Source: Shinisaurus crocodilurus (Eukaryota; Chordata; Lepidosauria; Squamata; Shinisauridae). Taken from it: a DNA stretch of 64,000 bases. Every line of letters starts with the position of its first letter. The first letter of the stretch is position 1. Location: contig CM037877.1 of NCBI GenBank assembly GCA_021292165.1, positions 129,822,274-129,886,273 of the forward strand, given 5' to 3'. The notes beneath the pieces were generated by a model. It had not been told where the DNA came from and made no database searches. It saw only the letters and a list, made by a program, of their open reading frames with translations. Shown one piece after another: positions 38,439 to 48,056 of this stretch. A program made the translations under genes and the position numbers.

Positions 38439-41400
38439 GTATAGGCAGGCCTGATCCAGTGTTCCTTCAGGGCTGGTCTGCTGGTTTGAGTTGGATTCTG
38501 TTCGTTGTAGTCTGTTGTGTCTTCCTTAGCACATAGGCAAGAGCGCAACAGCAGCACTATATGTTTCTGATATGCATGAGTGTCATCGGCAGATAATAGA
38601 ATTATAGTTTCCAAGGACTAGGTGGGTGTCAACTTCAGCATGCTGCTGCATAATAGGACCCTTCCCATATAACCCACCCCAGTTAACCCATATAATGCAG
38701 ACCCCATTGTGTCTACAATACATAACAGGACTGTGCAGTTCTACTAGAAGGGCAATTACTGAAAATAACTATTATATAGGGTTGTATCCAGTGTTAGTTC
38801 TACTTAGAGTAAGCCCATTGAAATGAATGGGACTTAAGTTAGACTAACATTGGATACAGGCTAAAGTGCATTATAGTCTTGTAAGGGCAATGTTTAGATT
38901 GCCTTTGGCAGAGAACGCACACTTAACACTAAGAAATAAGCCTCCTGACAAGCTGAGCAAGAGGGGAAAGGTTGGACATTAAACCCTTGTGGCTGTGAAG
39001 CCTGAGTAGGATTTGCTGTTCTTGGGGAAGAAGAGATTCCACTCTCTTGAATAGGGCTAAAAGAATCTTAGACACTTGATCACATGATGAGATTTTTGTG
39101 TGTGGTCTTATGTACTGGAGGACTAGGAGAAGATGCAACTCTTGTCTTCCTACCGCAGCTTCCTGAGGAAAAGGATTTTGTGTCATGGCACCATGACTTA
39201 GATGAGTCAATCAAGCCAACCCAGCAGGCTCGCCCCACCGTCATCCGCTGGACTGACGGAGGCAAGGAGGTCTTCATCTCAGGATCCTTCAACAATTGGA
39301 GCGCCAAGATCCCTCTCATTAAAAGGTGAAGAAGGGTGATGTGTGACTAACTTGGCTGAAACACTCTCTGTGTGTATGTACTGGGGAGAAAGATTTGTTC
39401 CTTTCCCATCCTACAAAGAGCAAGCACGGGCTAAAAACGTGACACCTAAACTAAGGCTGAAATGCCTTGTAATAATTTGGAAGTGAGTTCTGCTGAAATG
39501 AACCGAACACCAGAAATAGAACCAAACACCAGAAATGGGCCGGACTGGGTCCCAGCATGCTGGAGATTGCCCTCCCCCGCTCTTAACCATGTGGTTCTTT
39601 ATGAGCCCCTTTTACATGCCCTCCCATTTGACTCCCACTCCGGTGGCCTGCTCTCAGTAGGTGCAGAGCAGGGCAAGTGGGTAGGAATGAGTCAGAAATG
39701 GGAGGAGGTACTTGGTTCCACCCTTTTGGATCACTGCTTAAAGCAGCTAACTAGGCCCCATTACCACCCCAGCCTGCCTGCCCGGACACAGCAGCTCTTT
39801 CATGAGGCTATCTGCTTGACCAGCCTTTCCCAAGCTGGGGCCCTCCAGAGGGCTTGTCCTACAACTCCCAGCATCCCCCAGCCAGCCAGCATGGCTGGCT
39901 GGGGGATGCTGGGAGTTGTAGGACAAGCCCTCTGGAGGGCCCCAGCTTGGGAAAGGCTGCACTAGACCGTCTGGAATCTATATGAGCATACCATACTGAC
40001 CCCCTCCCCGCAGCAGTGACACCCTGCGTCTGGCACCTAGGCTAGAGCTGCTCCGGCACTAGAGGATAAATGGCAGCTGCAGTCTGGCGCTTGGCTGCTT
40101 ACCCCAGGGCAGTTGCTCACCTCCTCAGGTGAGTGGTAGCCTTACACAGCTGCACTTAATTCTTCCCTGCACCTTTCTGTGAACTCTGTGCAGTGTAGCC
40201 CCTTCAAATTTTTGCGTAATTTCTGGTTTGATCAGCTTGGGTCTTTCCAAGATGGATATCAGGTTGCTTTCTCTCTGATCATCCCTTTCTTGTATCAGAC
40301 ATTGTTTTGGTGTCTGCAATTTCCTGCCTCTTCCATGGTGCGTGCATTTTAACAAGCCAATGATAGCCTCCCTCTTTCAGTTCATCAGTGGAAGGTTTAA
40401 TGAGCCAGCCCTGCAGACTCCTGGTTGCAGTTGTAGCTGTTTAAAATTGGTCTTCATTCTTTCCTCTTGCCATTTGTTTCCAAGCTAATCTGTGAAGCTA
40501 CCCCTTTTCTTGTGTAGATTTATGTGGTGGGTGGGTGAGATTGTCAGGTACTAACTCTTACTGTGGATCACTCCCTCTTCTTTTAGCCACAATGACTTTG
40601 TTGCTATTCTGGACCTTCCTGAAGGTGAACACCAGTACAAGTTCTTTGTGGATGGCCAGTGGGTACATGATCCCTCTGAGGTAATGTCTTTTCTTCCATG
40701 TGTCTTCATCTCATGTTGCTGAGAGACCCTTCTGGTCCTTGCCATAGTTTTAGGGGAAGGATATATAGGCCTGTGGCTCATGCTGGCTCAGCTTGTCTGA
40801 ATGTGGAAAGCTAAGCTGGGTCAGGCCTGGTTGTTACTTGGATGGGACTGAGACCCCTCCTCTAGTTTCCTGCATTGAGCAGGGGGTTGGACTCGATGGC
40901 CTTGTAGGCCCCTTCCAGCTCTATGATCTATGATTCTATGTGAGAGGCCTAGGGTGAGGTGGGGTGGACCTTGCTGTTGCTTCCCCTATTAGCTTATTCC
41001 TCTGAGCCAGAATTCCATAGTGCAAGCTACCATTTGTAGGTAAGTACACTCTTTGTGGCTCTTGACAGCTACAAGGGACAAGAGGGAACTTCTGGGCCCA
41101 GAAGTAGCCAAAGCTCCCGTTCCTGTGTCATCAGCATAATAAGGTCCTTTGGTGATCACCCAACCATTCTTTTAGCTTTTCTGGAGAAATTCATTGGTTC
41201 TTTGATGCTTTGTTTTGCAGGATAAAATCCATGGCAGTTATTGGGTTTCTGAACTTACGTAGTGTTCCCATATGTGTGACTGTTTATGGTAATTCTGACT
41301 AACTTTTTAATGTAGTTGGGTAGGTTTTAATCAAAAGAGATTTATTATTTTGACATGTTTACTTTATTCAGGGGTTGATAATCTGACTCTTGCATTGCTT

Positions 41401-44368
41401 ATACTTTATATCTGTTAATACTGATCAGTTTTTTTTGTTGTTGTTGTTTTTGTTACTAGCTGGCTAGAAGCAACTGGGTGTGGCCTATCTTTAGGATATG
41501 TAATGTTTATTTTTTTAATGTTGGGGGATGTGAAAAGCAGTTTGCCATTAATAAAACTGAGATGGATTGATGAGGAGTGAGATTCCTGATGTTTTCAGGT
41601 GAGACACTGGGAGTTTAGTACTTAGAGTGTTTAGAGCAGTGGATTCCCAACCTTGGGTCCCCAGATGTTACTGGCCTACAGCCCCCAGCATACCCAGCCA
41701 GTATGGCTAATGGCAAGGGATGCTGAGAGCTGTAGTCCAGCAACATCTGGGGACCCAAGGTTCGGAACCACTGGTTTAGAGTATAGTACTTAGTACTGGG
41801 GGTGTATTGTACTTAGAGTTTACATAGGAATGTCTGAATCTTCCATTTTGACTATGTTATTTCAGTAATTTTTACAACAACCCCTGGTGGCTAGGTGCAA
41901 AAGAGGACAGGACTCCGCTCCTTTAAGGAAGTTACACCTGCTGAAATTTCCTCTGCTGCACAACTATTAAAGATGTTGGACCCCTGTTCACTTTTGAATC
42001 TCTCCACCCTAAACAACTCTATGAGGGAGGCCAGTATTACCAATTTAGTCGTCTTGTTGCAGATGGGGGGCTGAAGCTGAGAGAGAGAGAGGCTTCCCTC
42101 GTGCCTCATAGTGAGTTCATGGCTGTGGGGCTCCTAATTTCTTCCTACACCAGCTCTCAAGTAGGAACGGCACAGGGATATGGAGCAGAGTCTGGGACTG
42201 GAATATGAATAGAATTAGGGTGGAAAGGCTTAACCAGCATGTAGACATTCAGCCATTGTTCTGTGGTGGAACCTGGTCATACACAGAAGGCATTACCAGG
42301 ACAGGGCAGGACCACCTCTACATTCATAAATACAACAAATAAATAAATAAATGGTCCTTCTTGCATCATGGGGTGTGTGACTGCTGGTGAGGACTTGACG
42401 TGTGAGTGTGGCATGTACCCTTCTGTATTTTTTTTCCAGCCCGTGGTCACCAGTCAGATGGGGACAATTAACAATGTTATTCATGTCAAGAAGTCTGACT
42501 TTGAAGTGTTTGATGCTTTAAAAGTGGACTCCATGGAAAGTTCAGAGACATCCTGTCGAGGTGACCTCTCTTGTGCCATTGGTATGAATATCCAAAATTA
42601 TGGTGCTTTACTAGATTTGTTTCTTACACTATCTTCATTTTTAATAGACCTTTCTGGCTCCCCTCCTGGAATCTATGGCCAGGAAATGTACGTATATCGG
42701 CCAGAGGAGCGTTTCAAATCCCCACCAATCCTTCCTCCCCATCTCCTCCAGGTCATCCTTAACAAGGATACTAACATTTCGGTGAGTACCAATCCCTAAA
42801 CACTCCACAGCAAGAGCTTTAAAATGGGTGAATGGGTCCCAAAGGGCTCCAATGTTGGGAGGTGCAGCCTTACTCTAAAGCAGGGCTCTCCAACCTTGGG
42901 TCCCCAGATGTTTTTGGCCTACAACTCCCAGCATGCCCCAGCCAGGGAGTTGTAGGCCAAAAACATCTGGGGACCCAAGGTTGGAGAGCCCTGCTCTAAA
43001 GCAAGAGTGGGCAACTTCAGGAGGTCTGGTTGCCATTTTTCCCCCCTGCTGGTGTCAAAAACAGGGAAATGAAACCAAACCAAACCAAAGTGGCATCCAG
43101 AGCTGCTATAGATCACCAAAAGGGTCAAAATTCGTTTGTTTGCAAGCTAATTTTTACCTTTTTGGGACTTCGTAACAGCTACAAAGCCCCCAAAGAGTGA
43201 AAATTAACTTGTAAACCAACTAATTTAAGCCTTTTGGTGCTCTGTAGTAGCTCTGAGTGCCATTTAGTTTTTTGGGGGGGTCCCCCCAAATTTTGGGGCA
43301 ACGGGGGGGCCACATAAGGAGGGAGGGCTGCATGTTGCCCACCCCTGCTCTAAGAATGTGGTTACAGTGAACCATGGGTCCTATTCAGCCCAGAGCATCT
43401 GAGGCAAGGCAGTTCATGCCTGCCTTCTGTGGGGCATGCACAGGGCGATCTGACACGTGGCTCAGATTTAAGACATGTGCAAGCATCCAGTGAGAGGACT
43501 AGAAGTAGCTGCATAGGTGACACTGCTCTGTTTCTTTCAGTGTGACCCAGCCCTCCTGCCTGAGCCCAACCACGTAATGCTGAACCATCTCTACGCACTC
43601 TCAATTAAGGTAAGGGAAGGGCTAGGCAGCCTGCATTGGCTTACAGGAGGAAGAGGGGCCTCTTCATGTTTCTCCTCCTTGGAACTTGAAGCTCACTGGT
43701 TGAACAGCCCCATTCCTGCCACACTCTGCACCATCTTGCTAATTCTGTGCTTTACTTTCTCTTCCCTGATAATCGGGGGGAACCGTCTCCTTGTCCGATC
43801 CAGGCTTACAACATTTCAGAATCTCAGGAGGGAGGTGCGCAGAAAACACATGACCTGCCTCATCTTTGCGGGGAAGCTGAAATGGGAAGACACGGCTGGT
43901 GCCTGAGGCTGATTTCATTCTCTGTGTTTTGTGGGCTGTCCTGCATCTTTGTACCACGGATGCCACGGCAGTGGCATGGCTGTCTCCTCTCTCTTTTATC
44001 CCTCTTTCTTCCAGTCTTTCTCCAGAAGGGCAACAGCTGGCCTGATTGCACTTTGATTCTGCCAGTGTCTTAGTCTGGAAATAATTTAGGAGGGAGGGAG
44101 GATAAGAGGATGAAAAGACAAATGTGAAAGATCTCTTAAACTTTAAACGTTGAGCTCAAGTCTCTTCGATTTCTTACCCTCCTTCCAGCGTAACTCCTCC
44201 TACTCAGAATTGCTCTCCATCGCCTGCTCTCTGCAAGTAGTAACCTGTCCTCTCCTGTGACCATGGTAACACTCCTCTCTCCTCCTGCAGGATGGCGTCA
44301 TGGTGCTCAGTGCTACCCATCGCTACAAGAAGAAATACGTCACTACTCTCCTCTACAAACCCATCTGA
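38277..44368 (+). CDS. PRKAB2: PRKAB2, AMPK beta-2 regulatory subunit (7 coding exons)
   Basis: This encodes the beta subunit scaffold of AMP-activated protein kinase, which joins the catalytic alpha and the AMP-sensing gamma subunits and binds glycogen. Coding exons: 38277-38438, 39159-39325, 40587-40680, 42440-42560, 42648-42781, 43541-43609 and 44291-44368. All junctions are GT-AG and in phase, giving 274 residues (human: 272). The N terminus MGNTTSERVSGERH carries Gly2 for myristoylation. A CBM48 glycogen-binding domain spans about residues 75-160 and the C-terminal alpha/gamma-binding domain about 200-274. The GPYGQEMY-like and FKSPPILPPHLLQVILNKD segments identify beta-2. Human FMO5 and PRKAB2 are also neighbours on one strand. 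Confidence 0.95.
38784..38857. mobile_element. Short palindromic MITE
   Basis: GTATCCAGTGTTAGTTCTAC faces TAGACTAACATTGGATAC across a centre with AAGCCCATT and AATGGGACTT. It lies in PRKAB2 intron 2, and is a family common in reptile DNA. No coding content. Confidence 0.6.
39159..39325 (+). CDS. PRKAB2: PRKAB2 exon 3
   Basis: A 167-nt exon, acceptor CTACCGCAG and donor GTGAAG. It encodes KPTQQARPTVIRWTDGGKEV and FISGSFNNWSAKIPLIK, the first half of the CBM48 domain, with the FNNW glycogen-binding tryptophan retained. It ends two bases into a serine codon; that serine corresponds to Ser108 of human beta, the site linked to small-molecule activation. Confidence 0.95.
39326..40586. other. PRKAB2 intron 3
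   Basis: Apart from the MITE at 39821-39959 I see no other element or exon. The 167-codon open frame at 39462-39965 runs partly through the MITE and has no similarity. Confidence 0.5.
39821..39959. mobile_element. Palindromic hAT-type MITE (family C)
   Basis: A 139-bp near-perfect palindrome from CAGCCTTTCCCAAGCTGGGG to its complement, with the shared CTACAACTCCCAGCAT block. Flanking octamers TGCTTGAC and CACTAGAC agree at 5 of 8 positions, so the target duplication has decayed. Its ends differ from families A and B. Confidence 0.78.
40587..40680 (+). CDS. PRKAB2: PRKAB2 exon 4
   Basis: A 94-nt exon, acceptor TTCTTTTAG and donor GTAATG. It encodes HNDFVAILDLPEGEHQYKFF and VDGQWVHDPSE, the second half of the CBM48 domain including the DGQW tryptophan. 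It is identical or near-identical to mammalian beta-2 over its whole length. Confidence 0.95.
40768..40940 (+). mobile_element. 5S rRNA-derived SINE with CR1-type tail, copy B
   Basis: Starts GCCTGTGGCTCATGCTGGCT, resembling the first bases of 5S rRNA (GCCTACGGCCA), then AAGCTAAGCTGGGTC, GGCCTGGTTGTTACTTGGAT. A small insertion splits the C box (GGGACTGAGACC). After CCTCCTCTAGTTTCC it is CR1-like (GAGCAGGGGGTTGGACTCG) with a CTATGATTCTATG tail. It lies 88 bp into PRKAB2 intron 4. Confidence 0.88.
41637..41773. mobile_element. Palindromic hAT-type MITE (family A), copy 5
   Basis: A 137-bp palindrome from CAGTGGATTCCCAACC to GGTTCGGAACCACTG. Exact 8-bp duplications GTTTAGAG (41629-41636 and 41774-41781), fitting nTnnnnAn. 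In PRKAB2 intron 4. Confidence 0.92.
41782..42439. other. PRKAB2 intron 4, remainder
   Basis: No exon or classified element apart from an AATA repeat near 42335. The intron ends TTTTTTTCCAG. Confidence 0.5.
42440..42560 (+). CDS. PRKAB2: PRKAB2 exon 5
   Basis: A 121-nt exon, acceptor TTTCCAG and donor GTGACC. It encodes PVVTSQMGTINNVIHVKKSD and FEVFDALKVDSMESSETSCR. It ends one base into the next codon, which exon 6 completes as Asp. The donor is a weak match to the consensus, and a better GTATGA lies 21 bases further on. Confidence 0.93.
42561..42647 (+). other. PRKAB2: PRKAB2 intron 5: 87 bp, in-frame and stop-free
   Basis: The intron is very short, has a pyrimidine-rich 3' end (TTCTTACACTATCTTCATTTTTAATAG) shown here only for its style, and is 87 nt, exactly 29 codons. 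Read from exon 5 it has no stop, so retention would insert 29 residues in frame. An internal GTATGA donor at 42582 would instead add seven residues in frame. Removal of the full intron gives the conserved protein. Confidence 0.85.
42648..42781 (+). CDS. PRKAB2: PRKAB2 exon 6
   Basis: A 134-nt exon, acceptor TTTTTAATAG and donor GTGAGT. It encodes DLSGSPPGIYGQEMYVYRPE and FKSPPILPPHLLQVILNKD, ending in NIS. This is the linker into the C-terminal alpha/gamma-binding (AMPKBI) domain. Confidence 0.95.
42881..42993. mobile_element. Palindromic hAT-type MITE (family A), copy 6
   Basis: A 113-bp palindrome with exact duplications CTCTAAAG (42873-42880 and 42994-43001). The right-hand duplication also serves as the left flank of the next element at 43002. 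Confidence 0.92.
43002..43347. mobile_element. hAT-like non-autonomous element, 346 bp
   Basis: Ends CAAGAGTGGGCAACTTC and TGTTGCCCACCCCTG. Flanks CTCTAAAG (42994-43001) and CTCTAAGA (43348-43355) agree at 7 of 8 bases shifted by a small change, consistent with an older 8-bp target duplication. The interior has facing AAATTCGTTTGTTTGCAAG and CTTGTAAACCAACTAATTT blocks. No coding sequence. Confidence 0.75.
43541..43609 (+). CDS. PRKAB2: PRKAB2 exon 7
   Basis: A 69-nt exon, acceptor TTTCTTTCAG and donor GTAAGG, encoding 23 residues: CDPALLPEPNHVMLNHLYAL then SIK. Part of the C-terminal domain that contacts the alpha and gamma subunits. Confidence 0.95.
43610..44290. other. PRKAB2 intron 7
   Basis: Plain intron, GTAAGG to CTCCTGCAG. 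Open frames of about 100 codons have no recognisable similarity. Confidence 0.5.
44291..44368 (+). CDS. PRKAB2: PRKAB2 exon 8 (last coding exon)
   Basis: Encodes DGVMVLSATHRYKKKYVTTL then LYKPI and TGA at 44366-44368. The end of the AMPKBI domain, identical in style to mammalian beta-2. Confidence 0.95.
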   Translation, partial: DGVMVLSATHRYKKKYVTTLLYKPI

Positions 44369-45277
44369 GTCATCACTGTAGGACAGAGACACTGCTGATT
44401 TGTCTTCACACCCCAGCAGCAGGAGCAGGCAGCTTCTAGACTCTTTTGTCAGAGGCCAAAGCTTTGTATAATGCCAGCCCATCTTGGTTTTACGAGCTGA
44501 GAACTTGCTTCTCTGGTTACTATTTCTGACATAGAACTTGCACCTCTTAGTAGCACAAAACTAGTTGTCCCAAGTTTTTGGGTGCATTGTCGCCTCTACA
44601 CTGCAAGCTATGGGGAAATGGCTCCCTTTGGGGGAATGTTAAGGAACAAGGAGACCCGAGTGCCTCTTCTTGTTGGCCTGTCCAGCACACCCTTCTGCAA
44701 TCCTCTCCCTGCCCAAGAGCTTTCCAGGAGTAGCACAGTATCAAGGCACGGATGGGCACATCCTTATTTCACCTGGCCCTGTGGGAGTCGCCTTCCTGCC
44801 TTCATGTTATAGTTGTTCTTGTTTTTCCATAATGCCCATCCCCGGGCATTTCGAGCAGGGTGGGCTGGAGGGAGCCCAGAGGGGCCGTCTTGGCGGCCAT
44901 GCAGAATTGGTCTGGTGTATGGCCAAATGGGACCTCCAGATTCAGGGGAATACCAGCCGCTGTGGAGCAGCAGTAAGCTTTTGCCTTCATGTACTGTTTG
45001 TGAGCTTCCCGGAAGCATCTAGTTGCCCAATATGGGAAGCAGGATGCTGGACTAGATGGACCCCTGCTCGGGACTGCGCTTCTGTTTTGAATGCCTACCA
45101 CTGCAGGCGCTTTGCATGCATACCCAATCTTGTGGGAGCAACTTCAGTGTGATGCATTCCCACACTGTAGGGTGTTTGTGTTTTCCTGTGTAGTTGCTTT
45201 AACATGTACCTCTAAACAGTGGAATTGCACCATTCTGAAGCAGGCTAAGAAAAAAGGGAGAGAGCTCCGAAACAAGC
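44369..45277 (+). other. PRKAB2: PRKAB2 3' UTR and flank
   Basis: No AATAAA was found before 45300; the first clear one, 45314-45319, is in the left arm of the inverted repeat described next. The mRNA end therefore cannot be placed. The stretch at 44850-45060 (GAAGCATCTAGTTGCCC, GATGCTGGACTAGATGGACC) resembles a degraded CR1/L3-like 3' end. Confidence 0.5.
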
Positions 45278-45388
45278 AAACAGGATAATGCTCAAGGCAC
45301 AGGAGCCCAAAGGAATAAACGGTCACACAACGTGAAGGAAATTATATAAGAGTTGAAATTATACTCCACAATTTGGATATTTAGAATA

Positions 45389-45638
45389 CAGTAATACCTT
45401 GGATTGAGAGCATAATTCGTTCCGGAATTGTGCTTGTAATCCAAAACATTCTTATATCAAAGCGAGTCTCTGGCGGGCGTGAGCGGGGCCAATTTCGGCC
45501 CGCTCGAGGCGAGTGGTTACATCCCTACACTTGTATTGCAAGACGTCGCTTGTTTATCAAGTCAAAATTTATTTTAAAAAATTGCTTGTCTTGCAAAACG
45601 CTCTCAGACCAAGTTACTTGCAATCCAAGGTATTACTG
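45389..45638. mobile_element. Tigger/pogo-like MITE, copy 4
   Basis: TA-flanked (45387-45388 and 45639-45640), ends CAGTAATACCTTGGATTG and CAATCCAAGGTATTACTG. The centre differs from the other copies: a GC-rich block around GGCGGGCGTGAGCGGGGCC replaces the usual GAAATCCCCCC segment. It lies inside the inverted-repeat element. Confidence 0.85.
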
Positions 45639-45855
45639 TATCTTACAAACTTTTGTACTTTCTATATATTTTGTATCACAGTCACAACACAAGAAATAAG
45701 TATAACATTCATATATTTAATTATAGCCAACTCATTCTTGTTTCAACTGTGGATTAAGATTTTACTCCCAAGATATGGGGTTTATATGAAGAAATGACTC
45801 CAGTATTGAAGAGAAAGATACAACCAGTATAATAAATTGAAATAAAATTTATTAG

Positions 45856-45885
45856 CTGATGAAGTTAATGAAACAAGATTTTGTA
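45856..45885 (+). ncRNA. Degenerate hammerhead-ribozyme-like core (candidate)
   Basis: CTGATGA (45856-45862), a seven-base segment, GAAA (45870-45873), then a stem III formed by ACAA (45873-45876) and TTGT (45881-45884) with a GATT loop, and a possible cleavage position after A45885. Stem II is only one convincing pair and the outer stem I bases (ATTAG and ACGGG) do not pair. So the conserved core is present but the fold is incomplete; activity is unlikely as it stands. Confidence 0.3.
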
Positions 45886-46170
45886 ACGGGTACACTTGTC
45901 TGTCTTTTGGTCTCTCATGGTTAGATTTTGTGAACAATGTGTTACTAGTAATTTATGGTTACATTTTGTTTATTCATGGTTATATTTTGTGACATACTGT
46001 ATATTATTGTTTGGTTTACATTCCTGTATATTTTTGTTTAGTATTATATTTATTAATACATAAGTTCTAGTGTAATTTGTGGAGTATAATTCCAACACTT
46101 ATATAATTTCCTTCACGTCGTATGGCCGTTTATTCCTTTGGGCTCCTGTGCCTTGAGCATTATCCTGTTT

Positions 46171-47450
46171 ACCATTTTGAAGCAGCCTTTGAATGGTCAT
46201 GCACAAACGTGAAGGGCACTTTGAGTCATGCTCACTCCTGTGAGGAATGTTTCCACTCCCGAAAAATTACTAGCTATGGTCTGCAGACATATGCAAACTG
46301 GTCTACCAATGTGCAGGAGGAAGTGGCAGAGTGCCGAATGTTGACTCTGGGAACATGGACAGAACCTTGCCGAGTCAGACCAAAGGTCCCAGCCAGGTGC
46401 CTCTGGGAAGCTGATGAGGAGCACAGGCTAGTGATGACTTTGTTTGTCCCTGTCAATCAAAGGCCTGCTGCCTGCTAACCAAAGGTTTACTGTCTCTCAA
46501 TATGGAAGTTCTGCTTTAATCTGTCATAGCTAATAATGACTTGATAGCCTTGTCCATGGAAGATAGATCTGCTTACATGATCCATTCTCTCCCTTTTCAG
46601 TATTTGACTGCATTTCTGGCCATTAGCTTGCCTATTACTCCCCTCTGATCCACTCATGATTAAGCCTAGCCCTTTCTCACAACAAGGAACATTTCTATGA
46701 ATGAAACAGGTGCAAGCCCTAGTCTCAATACCCAAAAGAGATGTTAAGATTTAGTCTTGAGGCCTGCAGTACTGCAGGAAGAAGCCTGGCCCACATTCCA
46801 CAGGATACTAAGCCCTGGAATGGAAAGGCTTGACCTTTCTCTGCTTCAACCTGTTCACATGGGGTTGGTGTAGTAAGGCTTCTTTGATGCTTTTCCTCTT
46901 CTTTCCCCCACCCCCAAATCCCCCTTTTCTTTCCTTCCTGGCCAAATGGTGAGGTACCTGCATTGGGAACGGTGGATTCTGGGCTTCTACTGCTCTTTCT
47001 GTTCTTAAATTGCCTGCCGTAGTTGCTGAACTTGACAGTTATGCTTTGCCTGCTATGTGGTGACCCTTGGCTAAACAATCACTTCAAAGCCTGAGAGCTG
47101 CCTGTGCCTCTTCTTAAGGGCTCAGGTTTGCTCTAGCCAACTGCATATTCTGGTATTGACGGGCTCAAAGTGGCCCTTCAGCTGGAAGACAATGCTGCAA
47201 GGACAGGGATAGTTGGCTTCTATCAGTGGAGAAGAAATTAAACCACTGAGCTGGTTATCTCCTATCAAGGGGCCCAATTGCATAAATGGCATGAAGAGAC
47301 ATCTGCTTCTGATATGCCAGGTTCTTCCTGCATATTTTTATCCCACTCAGCTACTGGGCAACACATGGCGTTACAGGCCATGTGAACAAGCTTCCTGCTG
47401 TCATGCAACGCCCACATCAGGGCTTGGTGTTGCCCAGGGCACCCTCTGCA
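46171..47450. other. Downstream of PRKAB2, no gene seen
   Basis: AAAGGCCTGCTGCC and TGCCGAGTCAGACC near 46370-46470 hint at an old SINE/LINE piece. No exon or intact repeat is recognised. Confidence 0.4.
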
Positions 47451-47613
47451 CATAGATTCATAGGGTTGGAAGGGGCCTACAAGGCCATCGAGTCCAGCCC
47501 CCTGCTCAATGCAGGAAATTAGAGGAGGGGTCTCCCATCCAAGTAATAACCAGGCCTGACCCTGCTTAGCTTTCCACACTCAGACAAGCTGAGCCAGCGT
47601 GAGCCACAGGCCT
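47451..47613 (-). mobile_element. 5S rRNA-derived SINE with CR1-type tail, copy C
   Basis: On the - strand: GGCCTGTGGCTCACGCTGGC, TCAGCTTGTCTGAGTGTGG, AAAGCTAAGCAGGGTC, AGGCCTGGTTATTACTTGGA, TGGGAGACCCC, then CTCCTCTAATTTCCTGCATT and the CR1-like tail. The A, intermediate and C boxes of the 5S promoter are all recognisable. It is the best preserved copy of the family here. Confidence 0.9.
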
Positions 47614-47989
47614 GTATGCCTATTCTAGCCACATTAGCCTCGGGCATTTAGAAGCCCACACACCTTAGAAATGTATGTGTTTAAGAGGGAAGTTTCTTTG
47701 GGTATGCAAAAAGCCTTTTGAGTCACCTGAAATATTTCTGACAGCCAGTATATTCGTTAGGATTTTGAAAATCATAGTTTTGATTCTTTCATTATTGTCT
47801 CAACATCTTTTCTAACCTTTGTCATGTTAGCGACAGCTCTGAACAACATACTGGGTGCCTTTAAGGAATATTTTCCTCTGGTACTAAAGGAGCATGCAAT
47901 CAATCAAGCCGAAGTCAGCAGTCACTAAGATTGTATGGTGAGGAGAGAGCTTAAAGCACAGAAGCAGGATGAGTAGAGCTGCAATGTGT

Positions 47990-48056
47990 AGCTGGCTGGG
48001 GCATGCTGGGAGTTGTAGGCCAAAAATATCTGGGGACCCAAGGCTGGAGAACTCTG
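47990..48056. mobile_element. Half of a family-A hAT MITE
   Basis: Only the right half of the palindrome is present: GCTGGGGCATGCTGGGAGTT, GCCAAAAATATCTGGGGACC, then GGCTGGAGAACTCTG. The left half has been lost. Confidence 0.7.

Larger units (their letters stand above)
45278..46170 (+). mobile_element. Penelope-like region bounded by a 94-bp inverted repeat
   Basis: The arm 45278-45371 and the arm 46077-46170 are inverted copies identical at 89 of 94 positions. They enclose a Tigger copy and an AT-rich segment that holds GCTGATGAAGTTAATGAAAC. That motif resembles the terminal regions of Penelope-like elements, which carry hammerhead-type cores and typically insert with inverted, truncated end copies. 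No RT or GIY-YIG coding sequence is present here. The Penelope label is inferred; the inverted repeat is directly seen. Confidence 0.55.

Noticed and set aside
42368..42799. One continuous 143-codon exon of PRKAB2
   Set aside because: The conserved protein needs removal of 42561-42647, which has GT-AG ends and a pyrimidine tract. Retention is kept as a hypothesis.
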